DNA of 64,000 nt from Maratus speciosus (lineage: Eukaryota > Arthropoda > Arachnida > Araneae > Salticidae): the NCBI GenBank assembly GCA_963932465.1, contig OZ010791.1:151387915-151451914 (forward strand). Reading direction: 5' to 3'. The position numbers were made by a program, and so were the translations under genes. Positions within the stretch are counted from its first letter, which is position 1. Each line of letters starts with the position of its first letter. This document shows, in pieces, positions 44,713 through 55,991 of the stretch. The notes below the pieces were generated by a model that had not been told where the DNA came from, made no database searches, and was given only the letters and a program-made list of their open reading frames with translations.

Positions 44713-45138
44713 TAAGGCTGTTCTTAACTGCTCTGTGCTCAACAAGCGCAAAACGTTTTGACACATTTACAAATTCCTTTTTTAACGGAAAGGTATAAAA
44801 TTGGAAAGACTGGCCATAAAAACGATTTGGAATTGAACTGTGTTTACCCTTTTTTGATTAATCAATTACCTATTGAGTTATAAGCTATTTTGATCACGTG
44901 ACAAACACGTTTTTCGCCCACTCTTGAGTGCTCTTTCTTCTTTCGCGCGTCAATTCGGTTCAAAACGCCCAATTTGACACTATTTTCTGAAAGATTATTG
45001 CGTTTGCAAAAAAATGGAAAAAACAGCTCAATGGCATAGTTTCTGAACAACAACATCAGCTAGTTTCATGCATTTCCAAACAAAAATAAATTAAATCTTA
45101 TGTCATAAAGTTGCCCTTTCTGATGTGAGAAGCCTTAA
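44713..45138 (+). mobile_element. family A TTAA MITE, first of a three-element chain
   Basis: TTAAGGCTGTTCTTAACTGC to GAGAAGCCTTAA (a few bases lost at the right end). Its right TTAA (45135-45138) is the left TTAA of a short family B remnant. Confidence 0.8.
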
Positions 45139-45197
45139 GGATGTACTCAAATCCAAACTACTTATTTTCTGATTCACTTTTAAATTGACACCCTTAA
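45135..45197 (+). mobile_element. family B MITE reduced to one end
   Basis: Sixty-odd bases, TTAAGGATGTACTCAAATCC to TTTTAAATTGACACCCTTAA: the first ~50 bp of family B joined directly to its last few bases, an internally deleted copy still flanked by TTAA on both sides. Confidence 0.7.
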
Positions 45198-45628
45198 GGG
45201 TGTTCTAAAATTCAAAAGGGCAACTTTCTGACATAAGTTTTAATTTATTTTTGTTCGAAAATGCATGAAACTAGTTGGTGTTTTTGTTCAGAAACTATGT
45301 CATCGAGCTGTTTTTCCATTTTTTTTTTTTTGCAAACGCAATAGATCTTTCAGAAAATAGTGTCAAAGTGGTCATTTTGAAATGAATTTCCGCGCGAAGG
45401 AAGTAAGAGCACTCAAGAGTTGGCGAAAAACGTGTTTGTCACGTGATCGAAATCGCTTATAACTCAATAGGTAATTGATTGATCAAAAAATAAAAAAAAA
45501 ACAGTTCAATTCTAAATCGCTTCCGTAGCCAAGCTTTCCAATTTTATACCTTTCCGTTAAAAAATGAATTTGTAAATGTGTCAAAACGTTTTGCGCTTGT
45601 TGAGCAGAGCAGTTAAGAACAGCCTTAA
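45194..45628 (-). mobile_element. family A TTAA MITE, inverted, last of the chain
   Basis: TTAAGGGTGTTCTAAAATTC to AGTTAAGAACAGCCTTAA. Complete internal sequence with ACGTGATCGAAATCGC and TTTTGCGCTTGTTGAGC. It faces the copy at 44713. Confidence 0.8.
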
Positions 45629-45969
45629 AAGAATAACCAAAATTATTTAATGAGTAAACCTTAGTACGTCATCTATAAACAAACCCTCAGATTTTTCAAA
45701 ATTTTTTTTTAACTTTTAGATTCGTCTTGAAACTTGCCTTGGAATATTAACTAGACCAGTTGTCTAGCTGATATTCCATATTATCCGACTCGCCATGCGG
45801 AAAAACATAACCTCTTCACACGTCAACAAGTTAGCATAGAGAAAAACTGACTAACACAGCAATAAATATAACTGTTCAACTTTATACTGGACTTGGTTAA
45901 TATCACTAATAAGGAGGTTTTATAATTAATACAAATTTTATAAAATTTACTTTAAAAAAACTGCAAAAC

Positions 45970-46281
45970 TTGAGAATAAGATTTTATTTCACCGTGTCGC
46001 ACCAACAAGAACTCAACACGGTGCCTCATGGGAGTACTAAGGAAGTCGTATGGCAGATTTACGCTTGGCTGCAACACCGTATGCGCCAGATATTGAAGTA
46101 TTCCATATTGCCCGAACTTCCTCTCTATCAAGCTGCCAGTGCAAAAGTAAATCAAGTGGACTTGTCACTCTGGCGCTCCCAAGTTAATCACCCCATGCTT
46201 CCTGAAGAAGCTTTGTCTCCTCTGGCTACTTTAAAAATTTGCTTAAAAGAGTCTGACAAAAATTTGTTCCACATTTTTTAA
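45970..46281 (+). pseudogene. coding-like island of unknown origin
   Basis: About 300 bp at clearly higher GC than its flanks, open for 103 codons on this strand (VSHQQELNTVPHGS, LQHRMRQILKYS, LPEEALSPLATLK) and for 67 on the other. I recognise no family. It could be an old exon, a transposase fragment or single-copy non-coding DNA; which strand matters is undecided. Confidence 0.3.
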
Positions 46282-46343
46282 AGCATTTTTCTCGAAATCG
46301 AAGTTCGCGAAGTTAGTCCAGTCTGGTTCTCAACACCTCATTT

Positions 46344-46765
46344 CAGGGCCGAAACCATAGCCTTTTTTCCACCCGAGACAAACATGGATTTTTGCGCCTC
46401 CCCTCCCCCTCCCCCCGCCCTCACCCTACTCCTCCGCAAAGTATATTTATAAAGAAAATTTTACAAATTTTTTAATAGCGACTTATTTTAAAAGTTAAAA
46501 TATGTAATCATAAAATATGCAATACAACTACGTAATCTGCTTTGTCAAATATTGATTCATTAAAATCTTGAAAACGGAATCGAAAAAAACCCCGCTTTAT
46601 AAGGATCCTTATGCCATATCATCGTTAGATTCTTCTGTGTTTTGGCATACCCCAGACAGGACGATTTTAACAATACCGTGCTAAACATAGTTGTGAGGAA
46701 AATCGACAAACAAAATCTTCATTTGACGGCCCTTCGTTCTGGCGCCCGCGGCACATACTGAAAAC
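46344..46765 (+). mobile_element. CAGGGCC-type element E, copy 3 (degenerate)
   Basis: CAGGGCCGAAACCATAGCC, ACAAACATGGATTTTTGCGCC and a C-rich stretch match the left end of copy 2; ATTTTATGATTACATATTTT-type interior matches copy 1 inverted; ATCTTCATTTGACGGCCCTT and GGCGCCCGCGGCA (about 46750) recall the right end, whose last bases are missing. Confidence 0.55.
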
Positions 46766-47065
46766 GCTGAAAACAAATTTTCAGTTTTTCCTGCAATGAT
46801 TTCGGCCGGCTGGTGTATAATGGACAAGTCAAATGATTTCCCCACCTTGATCTCCCCACCATCACTTCTTGCTGTTAATCTGGCTGTGATATTTTGCACT
46901 CATTCGAAAAATAACTCTATATTTAGTCCTTTAAAATTCCACTTAAACAAAACACTTTAAACGATTTTTTAAAGGCAGTATAAATAAAGTAAATTAGAAG
47001 TAGCAAAGTTTTGACCAAATTCAAACGAGCTGCTTTAAGTATGGTGTAAACCATATAAACGTATG
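46766..47065. other. no gene seen
   Basis: A short reverse frame at 46681-46899 overlaps element E and is not recognisable. Confidence 0.45.
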
Positions 47066-48104
47066 TACAGTCGTGGGAAAAAAAGTAAACACCCCCTACT
47101 AACTCCTCAACAAATTATCGTAGACGAAAGTTACTGGTACCGAAAGATTGGAAATAAAGTCTACTTTTAAATGATGTATATAAAATTTTCTTAGGGGGTC
47201 ATCTACATATTAAAACGAATCCAAACTTAATTTTTTTTCAATGGCAATACCCAATTTTAAGGAGATATTTCAAATCTTTGGTTCAAACTATGCCTAGACT
47301 CCAAATTTCAAGTCATTTGAATGGTAAGTTTTTGAATTATAAACGTTCAAAATTTAGTGCTTCTAATGTTAAATTACATTTTCATATTTTTATTTATATC
47401 TCCTGAAATTATGCTCCTAATGTGCTAATTTTTTGTGTAGCAATAATACTAATATAACCAAACATAAATACGCTGAATTTGCATTTTTTTATAATTTTAT
47501 GATATGAATTATGAAATTAATGTTCGAAAAAATTATGAATTGCAACCTACAATTTTTTTGACGGATATAGATTTATTAAGTCCTGCTTTATGGATATCCA
47601 AAATTTTACATTTTTCTACCAAGTAGTTTTCAAATCATGCTTAAAAAACAGCAAAATGATGGTTTAAGGGGGTCGTCTATGATAGAAGTGAGTAGAGATT
47701 TTGAAATTTATTCTGCTGTCCTGTAATATAACAGGCTTCATTGACTCCTTGAGTGGCGCTTAAGATGCCTTGATCAAGAAAGGGGCTCTCTCGGTTAACA
47801 AACGAGTACGGAACTTCAATTTGGATACAGCCCTTAAAATACGTTCGATTTAAAATAATTAATTTCTCGGAAACTTATGGTACGAACTGCATAAAAGTTT
47901 ATTTTTAGGCTAATTGAAGGGTGTAGAGTTCATGTATGCTGTCAGAATTGTGTACTGCTATTGAAAAAAATCAAAGTTATGGTTCGTTTTCATATGTAGA
48001 TGTCCCCCTAAGCAAATTTTATATACATCATTTAAAAGTAGACTCTATTGATAATTTGTTGAGGAGTTAATAGGGGGTGTTTACTTTTTTTTTCCACGAC
48101 TGTA
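47066..48104 (+). mobile_element. Tc1-like non-autonomous element, complete
   Basis: TA-flanked inverted ends CAGTCGTGGGAAAAAAAGTA and, read from the right, CAGTCGTGGAAAAAAAAAGT, continuing through AACACCCCCTACTAACTCCT and GTCTACTTTTAAATGATGTA; with a gap the inverted match covers about 150 bp per side. CAGTNGTGGNAAAA is the Tc1-type start. At 1,039 bp with no long frame it lacks a transposase. Sister copies: 6229 and 33344. Confidence 0.75.
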
Positions 48105-48769
48105 CATATTAAATTAATACGTATATTTACTTTATATTAGCATTTGTATTTATTTTAGTTTATGTTATTCTATTAACGATTTATAATGTTGTTAATTAAG
48201 TATACCGTAGATGGTTATTTTGCCTTTTTATTACGCATTAAATATTACAGTTATGATTCCCCGTTTAATCAAATACCTCGCTTAATCGAATATTATTTCT
48301 GGAACCGTCAATATTCGTTTAAACGGGAACGACTGTAACACTAAGTAGACATTGTAAACATAATGTTTTGTTACCTTCGTTATATGCATAAAATTAGTGA
48401 GCAAGTGACGTTTGCTTATACCCTAAATTAGTGATCTGTAAATTAGGAAGACATTATTAGTTATTACCTAATGTAAATTGGTGACATTATTAGTTATTAC
48501 TTATTGTAAATTTGTAACCAACTGATGATAAACGAAGAAAAAATTAAAACTAAAAATTAGTGTTTTGTGGTTTCAGAATTTACAAAAAGAAAAAAAAAAA
48601 CTTATTCTGATGCTAGTAAATGCAGAAATAAAATTCCTTGAAAAGACATTTTCCCGCGCCTCTTCTGCACCCCCACCCTCCTCCCTGTTTATTTTCTCTT
48701 TGACCTTCTAGAATTATTCATCGTTAGGCGTGCAAAAAATTGAGATGGATTTCCTCAATATGTCAAGTC
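48105..48769. other. no gene seen
   Basis: AT-rich. GGTGACATTATTAGTTATTAC and a near copy lie in tandem around 48449 and 48480 (a duplication of about 32 bp). Confidence 0.5.
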
Positions 48770-48960
48770 GAAGAGCCATATCAGTTTCGGGGACCTATTA
48801 CGGACAGTTTGGAAGCAGGAGGACGGAGTCGATTTTTCTTATTAGTCACTCCCTATTTCTAGGCCCCATTTGTCAGGCAGACTAATTAGTGGACGCAAGG
48901 GTTACAGGCGATTTGTTTTCGGACGGGGGCAATGTACGAAGAGCCGTTTTCCTTAGTGAA
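48770..48960. promoter_or_regulatory. GC-rich conserved island, copy 1
   Basis: It contains CCATTTGTC, CTAATTAGTGGACGCAAGGG and GATTTGTTTTCGG (48866-48923). The same three motifs in the same order and spacing occur at 55628-55685 with diverged sequence between. TAATTA is a homeodomain-type core. No coding frame. Conservation of blocks separated by diverged sequence suggests functional DNA or an old domesticated repeat. Confidence 0.45.
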
Positions 48961-49030
48961 AGCTACGCGAAGTTTATATTATAGGACTTTTCAAAGTATT
49001 TGGTAGACTAGTGTAAGTAAATCTTCCACC

Positions 49031-49161
49031 TGCTCTGCTCAACAAGAGCAAAACGTTTTGACACATTTACAAATTCATTTTTTAACGGAAAGATATAAAA
49101 TTGGAAGGCCTGACTATGGAAGCTATTTGGAATGTGAACAGTGGAATTTTGAACAGTGTTT

Positions 49162-49192
<31 letters not shown>

Positions 49193-49483
49193 TCAAAAAA
49201 TTACATATTGAGTTATAAGCGATTTTGGTCCTGTGGCAAAGACGTTTTTCACCTTTTCTTGAGTGGTTATTCTTCTTGAGTGGTTATTCTCGCGCGGAAA
49301 TTCAGTTCAAAACGCCCACTTTGGCACTATTTTCTGAAAGATCTATTGCGTTTGCAAAAAAAGCAGTTTGGTTACATAGCTTCTGAACAACAACACCTGA
49401 TGCTAGTTTCATGCATTTCCGAACAAAAATAAATTACAACTTATGTCATAAAGTTGCCCTTTTGGATTTGAGAACACCCTTAA
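49031..49483 (+). mobile_element. family A TTAA MITE with internal poly-T
   Basis: Starts inside the family at TGCTCTGCTCAACAAGAGC (TTAA end lost) and closes GAGAACACCCTTAA at 49483. A T-run of about 27 nt (49165-49191) and a local duplication GAGTGGTTATTCT (about 49261 and 49280) are private to this copy. Confidence 0.75.
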
Positions 49484-49499
49484 CCCTTCATATCACTGT

Positions 49500-49995
49500 T
49501 TTCACGATACAATCGATCTACTGAGGCGATTCTCAAAAATATACTTATCTCCGCTCAGTATGCTTTCAGACACATTTATGAACTCATTTTTAAATGCAAA
49601 AGCACGATACTTTCATTCAAGATTATTGAAGTGTTGTAATCGATTATTGTAATCGAACATTTTTTTCATTCTCGGATAAATGAATTGCATCTTGAGTTAT
49701 AAGCTATAATTTTGTCAGAACGCAGGGACTGATTATTGAATCGAATGTAGTTTCCATTTTTTATTTATTTATTTGATAAATTAATTACTTATGGAGTTTT
49801 AAGCGATTTATGTCACGTGACGACGTTTTTCTCGCGCTTTCGCGTGTCTGGAAATTCTGTTTGAAATGCAAACTTTAAAAGTATTTTCCGAAAGATTTTC
49901 TGTGCCTTTTAAGAAAATCGAAAAAAAAAACTGATCGATTACATAGTGTCTGAATAAGTGCACTTGCTAATTTAAAACGTTTGTGAACAAAAATG
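49500..49995 (+). mobile_element. diverged A/B-related MITE
   Basis: Family vocabulary (GAGTTATAAGC, GTCACGTGACGACGTTTTTC, AAAGATTTTCTGTGCC, TTACATAGTGTCTGAATAAG) in the family A order but heavily diverged, with parts duplicated (two TTATAAGC-type stretches). Confidence 0.5.
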
Positions 49996-50139
49996 AATTT
50001 AAAAAGTCCTTCCGGCCTGTTCTGTACGCATGCTCAGTCACATCGAAATCTGTTAATATATACGAGTGCTGTCTCGTGACAAAATTCAGATTGTTTCAAA
50101 ATTTCAGACACCCTATTTAAAACTGCTATATCTCAGCCA
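49996..50139 (-). mobile_element. older HINE family D copy, left piece (D4)
   Basis: AAAAAGTCCTTCCGGCC at 49995, then part of a core unit (GTGACAAAATTCAGATTG, CTATATCTCAGCCATTTT). The unit is cut at 50140 by copy D2 and resumes at 52000 (GAGATAGAGACGAAAAAAAT). Confidence 0.7.
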
Positions 50140-50267
50140 TTTTAGGTAGCTTTCATTACAAAAAACTACCTATTGCAGCCGTTCGGAGGAAAGCGATTTC
50201 AAAAAAATTTGGTATATTTTCATCGATCATGACCTTCAGACCCCGAAACCACCCTCCGTTCAAAAGT

Positions 50268-50303
<36 letters not shown>

Positions 50304-51999
50304 GACCTATGTCACACTGTAACTCTCGTATTTATGAACCGATTTGGATGAAACTCGGTGTGTAGATAGTACATACAAATATCTCAACCGAGTTCGTTGG
50401 CCAGCTTCATCCGCCATCTTGTTTCAAAATGGCGGCCATTTAAAAAATTTTAAAAAATTTAAAATTTGAAATGTAGTACCAAAAAATTTAAAATTGAAAA
50501 ATATTTTTTTCTTATGTGTTTGACCTTGATACAAAGATTCCGGACCATTTTTTGTTTCGTCTATATCTTAAAAAATGGCTGAGTTATAGCACTTTGAATT
50601 TCTAGCTTGGCTGACATTTTGGAACGACCTGATTTTTGCCACACGATAACAGGCGTATTTATGAATCGATTTGGATGTACCTTGGTGTATACATAATACG
50701 TACAAATGTCTCGATCGAGTTCGTTAGCCAGCTTCATCCGCCATCTTGTTTCAAAATGGCGGCCATTTAAATTTTTAAAAAAAAATTTTAATTTGAAATG
50801 TGGTACCAAAAAATTGAAAATTGAAAAATATTTTTTTATTATGTGTTTGACCTTGATACAAAGATTCCGGACCATTTTTTGTTTCGTCTATATCTTAAAA
50901 AATGGCTGAGTTATGACACATTGAATTTCTAGCGGGGCTGACATTTTGAAACGACCTGATTTTTGTCACGCGAAAACAGGCGTATTTATGAACCGATTTG
51001 GATGTAACTTGGTGTGTACATAGTACATACCAATGTCTCGACCGAATTCGTTGGTCAGCTTCATTCGCCATCTTATTTCAAAAGAGCTGCCATTTAAAAA
51101 AAAAATTAAATTTTAAATTTAAAATTTAAAATGAGTTATCAAAAAATTGAAAAATGAAAAAGATTTTTTTTTTATGTGTTTGATCTTGATACAAAGATTC
51201 CGGAGCAGTTTTTGTTTTGTATATATCTTAAAAAATGGTTGAATTATAGCACTTTGAATTTCTAGCATGGATGACATTTTGAAACGATCTGATATTTGTC
51301 ACGTGATAACACGCGTATTTATTAACCTATTTCAATGTAAGAAGGCATGTGGATAGTATATAGTAATGTCTCGACCAAGTTAGCTGGCCAACTTCATCAG
51401 CCATCTTGTTTCAAAATGGAGGCCATTCAATTAAATAAAAAATTATATTTAAAGTGAGGTGCAAAAGAATTAGAAATTGGAAAAGGTTTCTTTCTTAAGT
51501 ATATGACCATGATATAAGGATTCCGGAGCATTTTTTGTTTTGTCTTTATCTTAGAAAATGGCTCAGATATAGCAGTTTGAATTTCTAATGTGGGTGACAT
51601 TTTGAAAAATCTGATTTTTTGCCTGCGACAGAACTTGTATATATCAACCGATTCCGATGTGAGTAAGCATGTGCACAGGAATTACTAAGGTCTCGACCAA
51701 GTTCACTCGTTAGCCTCATCCACCATGTTGTCTTAAAATAGCAGGAACTTCAAGATATCGCCGAATTTAGCAACCAAACATAAGTTACTTTAAATAAAAG
51801 CAGCTTGGATAAAGCTGACTAATTTCGCGAAATTCTCATTCATAATGATTTAATATTAATAAAGATTAGGATTGAATCTCCTATAATCGGTTTCCACTAA
51901 ATTGAGCTTCGTGCGTTTGAATAATATAAGCTTGCTTTTTAAAAATAAGGAATATGAAAGCTACCTCTTCCTCCCGGCACTGGCCGGAAGGACTTTTTT
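50140..51999 (+). mobile_element. Helentron-like (HINE) family D, copy D2
   Basis: TTTTAGGTAGCTTTCATTAC with stem partner ACTACCTA, the GTTCGGAGGAAAGCGATTTC block, (AT)n at about 50271-50302, about five core units, then the GAAAGCTACCTCTTCC block and 3' hairpin CCGGC-ACTG-GCCGG (51974-51987), ending GGACTTTTTT. It lies between T residues inside an older copy, which fixes both borders. Non-coding; the reverse frame at 50561-50875 is read-through of the core. Confidence 0.8.
50330..51760. repeat. 327-bp-type tandem core of D2
   Basis: Marker (A)CCGATTTGGATG at about 50339, 50666, 50992, with two increasingly degenerate units at about 51325 and 51645. Units nearest the microsatellite are most alike, those near the 3' hairpin most diverged. 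Confidence 0.8.
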
Positions 52000-52070
52000 G
52001 AGATAGAGACGAAAAAAATTCTCTGGAATCCTTGTATCAGGGTCAAACGCATAGCCATATTAGCCAAGTT
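52000..52070 (-). mobile_element. older HINE family D copy, right piece (D4)
   Basis: GAGATAGAGACGAAAAAAAT, GGAATCCTTGTATCAGGGTC and AAACGCATA continue the core unit interrupted at 50139. Confidence 0.65.
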
Positions 52071-52912
52071 TCTGTTATATTACTCAGCCTCTCTTTACAC
52101 GCATATTATTATGTAAACCGTGATATGTGCGATTAAAAGTACATTATTAATTTTAATTAGTTTAAAAAACATTAATAAAAGGATGACGCTTGCTATTTAT
52201 CAGTTGAAAATCTGCGACTTAATGTAATGCACAGACTGGAAGTGTTGAAGGAGGTGGCGGAGGTAGAGTGAGAAGCTCTTAAATAATTTTAAATTTGTTG
52301 TTTATTTCAGTTTTATTTACTATTGAGATACATTTTAGTAGATAATTTTTAACATTCCGCTTTAAAAGATGGCGTATAACCATGGAAGTATACTTGTAAA
52401 GACGAAAACCTGCCTAAAACGAATTTTTTTCAGTCCCACACGATTCCATCTTAGCAGGTTTGATTGTGTAATAGATGTGTTACCTGCCATTATAAAAACC
52501 TGTTTAAGGCGGAATTTTTCCCGTTTCTTGTGATTACCTCTTAGAAACTTTTATTATATCTCAGCCCCTCCGAAATGATAAGTCTAGATATACCACTGAC
52601 TTATATTTATTTAGTTTAGCGCTGCAGCCTAACCGGGAGTATAGGCGGCTATAGTTGTCAATATTCTTCTCCAGTGCAAGTATTTGTAACTTATTGAGTC
52701 AAATTGCTGAAATAAGCCATTAGGATAAAAGCAAGAAGCGATGTTAAAATTATCTTAATAGCTACTAATAAATGCAAGAAATGCAAGCATTTATCGATTT
52801 TTTTTTTTTTAAACTATTCTTCAGATTATTCTATTGAATACTCATTCTATGTCCTATTTGACTTTCGTTACGCTCGGTTTTTGGTGAAGGGAAAGAAATT
52901 TACTTACGACTG
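52071..52912. other. no gene; possible decayed pogo-like repeat
   Basis: AACCTGCCTAAAACGAATTT / ACGATTCCATCTTAGCAGGT and AACCTGTTTAAGGCGGAATT / GTGATTACCTCTTAG look like two copies of a short unit at about 52407-52555. The rest is unremarkable. Confidence 0.35.
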
Positions 52913-54758
52913 TTTTAGGTAGCTTTCTTTACAAAAAGCTACCTATTGCAGCCGTTCGGAGGAAAGCGATTTCAAAAAATTTTGGTATATTTTCATCGAT
53001 CATGACCCCCAGACCCCGAAACCACCCTCCGTTCAAAATTGATATATATATATATATATATGACCTATGTCACACTGTAACTCCCGTAATTATGAACCGA
53101 TTTCGATGTAATTCGGTGTGTACATAGTACATGCCAATGTCTCGACCGAGTTCGTTGGCCAGCTTCATCCGCCGTTTTGTTTCAAAATGGCGGCCATTTA
53201 AAATTTTAAAAAAAATTTAAAACTTGAAATGTGGTACCAAAAAATTAAAAATGGAAAAATATTTTTTTTTTAATGTATTTGACCTTTATACAAAGATTCC
53301 GGAGCAGTTTTTGTTTCGTCTATATCTTAAGAAATGGCTGAGTTATAGCATTTTGAATTTCTAGCGTGGCTGACATTTTGAAACGTTCTGATTTTTCTCA
53401 CGTAATAACAGGCGTATTTATGAACCGATATGGATGTACCTTGGTGTGTACATAGTACATACAAATATCTCGACCGAATTCGTTGGCCAGCTTCATGCGC
53501 CATCTTGTTTCAAAATGGCGGCCATTTAAAAAAATTAAAAATTAAAAAAAATTAAATGAGATACCAAAAAATTGGAAAATGAAAAAGGTTTTTTTTTTTT
53601 TTTGTATGTGTTTGACCTTAATACAAAGATTCCGGAACAGTTTTTCTTTCGTCTATATCTAAAAAAAATGGCTGAGTAATAGCATTTTGAATTTCTCTTG
53701 TGGCTGACATTTTAAAACGACCTGATTTTTGTCACACGATAACAGGCGTGTTTATGAACCGATTTGGATGTAACTTGGTCTGCACATAGTACATACCAAT
53801 GTCTCGACCGAGTTCGTTGGCCAGCTTCATTCGCCATCTTGTTTCAAAAGGGTTGCCATTTAAAAAAAATAAATTTTAAATTCAAAATGAGGTATTAAAA
53901 AATTGGAAAATGAAAAAGATTTTTTTTTATGTGTTTGGCCTTGATACAAAGATTCCGGAGCAGTTTTTGTTTCTGAAAATTTGTTCTTTTGTTTATATCT
54001 TAAAAAATGGTTGATTTATAGCACTTTGAATTTCTAGCATGGCTAACATTTTGAAACGATCTTGTATTTGTCACGCGATAACACACGTATTCGCCTATTT
54101 CGATGGAAGAAGGCATGTGGATAGTATACATCAACACCTCGACCAAGTTCGCTGGCCAGATTCATCAGCCATCTTGTTTCAAAATGCCGGCCATTAAATT
54201 AAAAAATATATATATATTTAAAGTGAGGTACAAAAAAATTAGAAATTGAAAAAGGTTTCTTTCTTAAGTATTTGACCTTGATATAAGGATTCAGGAGCAT
54301 TTTTTGTTTGTCTTTACCTTAAAAAATGGCTCAGATATAGCAGTTTCAATTTCTATTGTGGGTGACATTTTGAAAAATCTGATTTTTTGCATGCGACAGC
54401 ACTCCTATATATTAACCGATTCCGATGTGAGTGAGCATGTGCACAGCAATTACTAAGGTCTCGACCAAGTTCACTGCTTAGCCTCATCCACCATGTTGTC
54501 TTAAAATGACAGGCACTTTAAGAAATTGCCGAATTTGGCAGCCACATATAAGTTACTTTAAAGAAAAGCAGCTTGGATAAAGCTGACTAATTTCGCAAAA
54601 TTCTCATTCATTATATTGATAAAAATTAGTATTGAATCTCCTATATTCGGTTTCCACTAAATTGAGCTTCGTGTGTTTGAATAATATAAGTTGGCTTTTT
54701 TAAAATAAGGATTATGAAAGCTACCTCTTCCTCCCGGCACTGGCCGGAAGGACTTTTT
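52913..54758 (+). mobile_element. Helentron-like (HINE) family D, copy D3
   Basis: Same structure as D2: TTTTAGGTAGCTTTCTTTAC folding with AAAAAGCTACCTA, a (TA)n at 53041-53062, about five core units (marker ACCGAT(T/A)TGGATG), GAAAGCTACCTCTTCC and hairpin CCGGC-ACTG-GCCGG before GGACTTTTTT. The 5' and 3' blocks are nearly identical to D2, the core units less so. Confidence 0.8.
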
Positions 54759-55479
54759 TCAAACCATAATAACATGGACAGCAGCAGGTGAATCTGAGTT
54801 TTAGGTTTCTCTAAACTAATTGAAATGATAAAACTGCCTACAATCTAAAGATGATTCCGTTCAACTGCGGACTCCACTAGGATTTGAGTTACGACCACGG
54901 TACTTCTTAAAAGATGAGCTATATAGCTCATCTACTATAGTAGCAACTGCTTTAACCGTTAGGAGGCGTTATAAGGCGACCACTGGATGAACTTGAAAAA
55001 TACAATTGTACTTCAGAGTGTTTTATGATTGCTTGAATTTTTTTAAGTTATTCTCAATGACTTTTACTAATTGGTGGGCTCTCATTAAAAACAGTACTTG
55101 CTCAAAAATTACGCAATTGAACTAATAAAGTTATAATATTATTCTCGACGGGTAAAAACAACTCACGTTTCTTCATGCGTTCCCTTCTGAATTGAAAAAG
55201 GTTTGATTTCCATATAAAAGCACCGTTGCTTAGAGTATCTTCTTTATCTTTATGATAACTGTGAATTTTTGACAATCGCTGTTTCTGATGGGAATTCTTC
55301 AATTACATTAAATAATTACTTTGTGCTTTTGAGGAATTTTGATACTCTTCATTTAGCAAAACCAGAAGAGCTGCACTTAAAAACAATAAAAACTTCGTCA
55401 AAATCTAGAGAAAATTTTTATAGCATTAAAGGGAATGCGCGCAATAGACACACTCAAAGCAAAAAAAGTGTATGCTAAA
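54759..55479. other. no gene seen
   Basis: Moderately AT-rich unique DNA. Opposing frames at 55102-55302 and 55269-55478 are short and unrecognised. Confidence 0.45.
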
Positions 55480-55760
55480 GTATATAGCAATGCGCATGCG
55501 CCACATGAGTTCGTGTGCAATTGAAGCCACAAAAGCAAAGCAAGGAACATAGAGTTAAATTGGGATTGCGGCAACTAATCCACAGCCGTGGCCAATTTTC
55601 TGTTTCCCCTCTGCCCTAATACCGGCTCCATTTGTCGGGGTGCCTAATTAGTGGACGCAAGGGGGCGGAGGTCATTTGTTTTCCGCAGGAACGCTCCCAC
55701 ATGCGAATGACGCATCTCTTAGCAGATGCATGGGATCGTTGCGTGAGGCTGCCCACTCGT
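55480..55760. promoter_or_regulatory. GC-rich conserved island, copy 2
   Basis: 55628-55685 carries CCATTTGTC, CTAATTAGTGGACGCAAGGG and CATTTGTTTTCCG in the arrangement seen at 48866-48923. Just upstream AAATTGGGATTGCGG, AACTAATCC and GTGGCC resemble 41360-41392. Flanking text (ATGACGCATCTC, ATGCGCATGCGCCA) is GC-rich and non-repetitive. No frame. Confidence 0.45.
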
Positions 55761-55991
55761 CGTTAAATGTATTATTGTCAATATGTAATAATGTATAATC
55801 TCAATAGTATAATTATCAGTCATTGCAGTGGAACGTGCAAAATATCTCGCGATGAGTAATTGGTGTAACAGACGGAATATAATCCGTTACCGTCTTTTGA
55901 ATACCTCACTTGCAGTAGCAAAAACAAAGCTTTTCTCTCTCTCTCTCTTTCGAATGATTTTCAAAATCGGAAACTCCCCTGAATTTCTCCT

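Noticed and set aside
50561..50875. 104-codon reverse frame
   Set aside because: It spans a 327-bp core unit of the Helentron-like element; neighbouring units break it.
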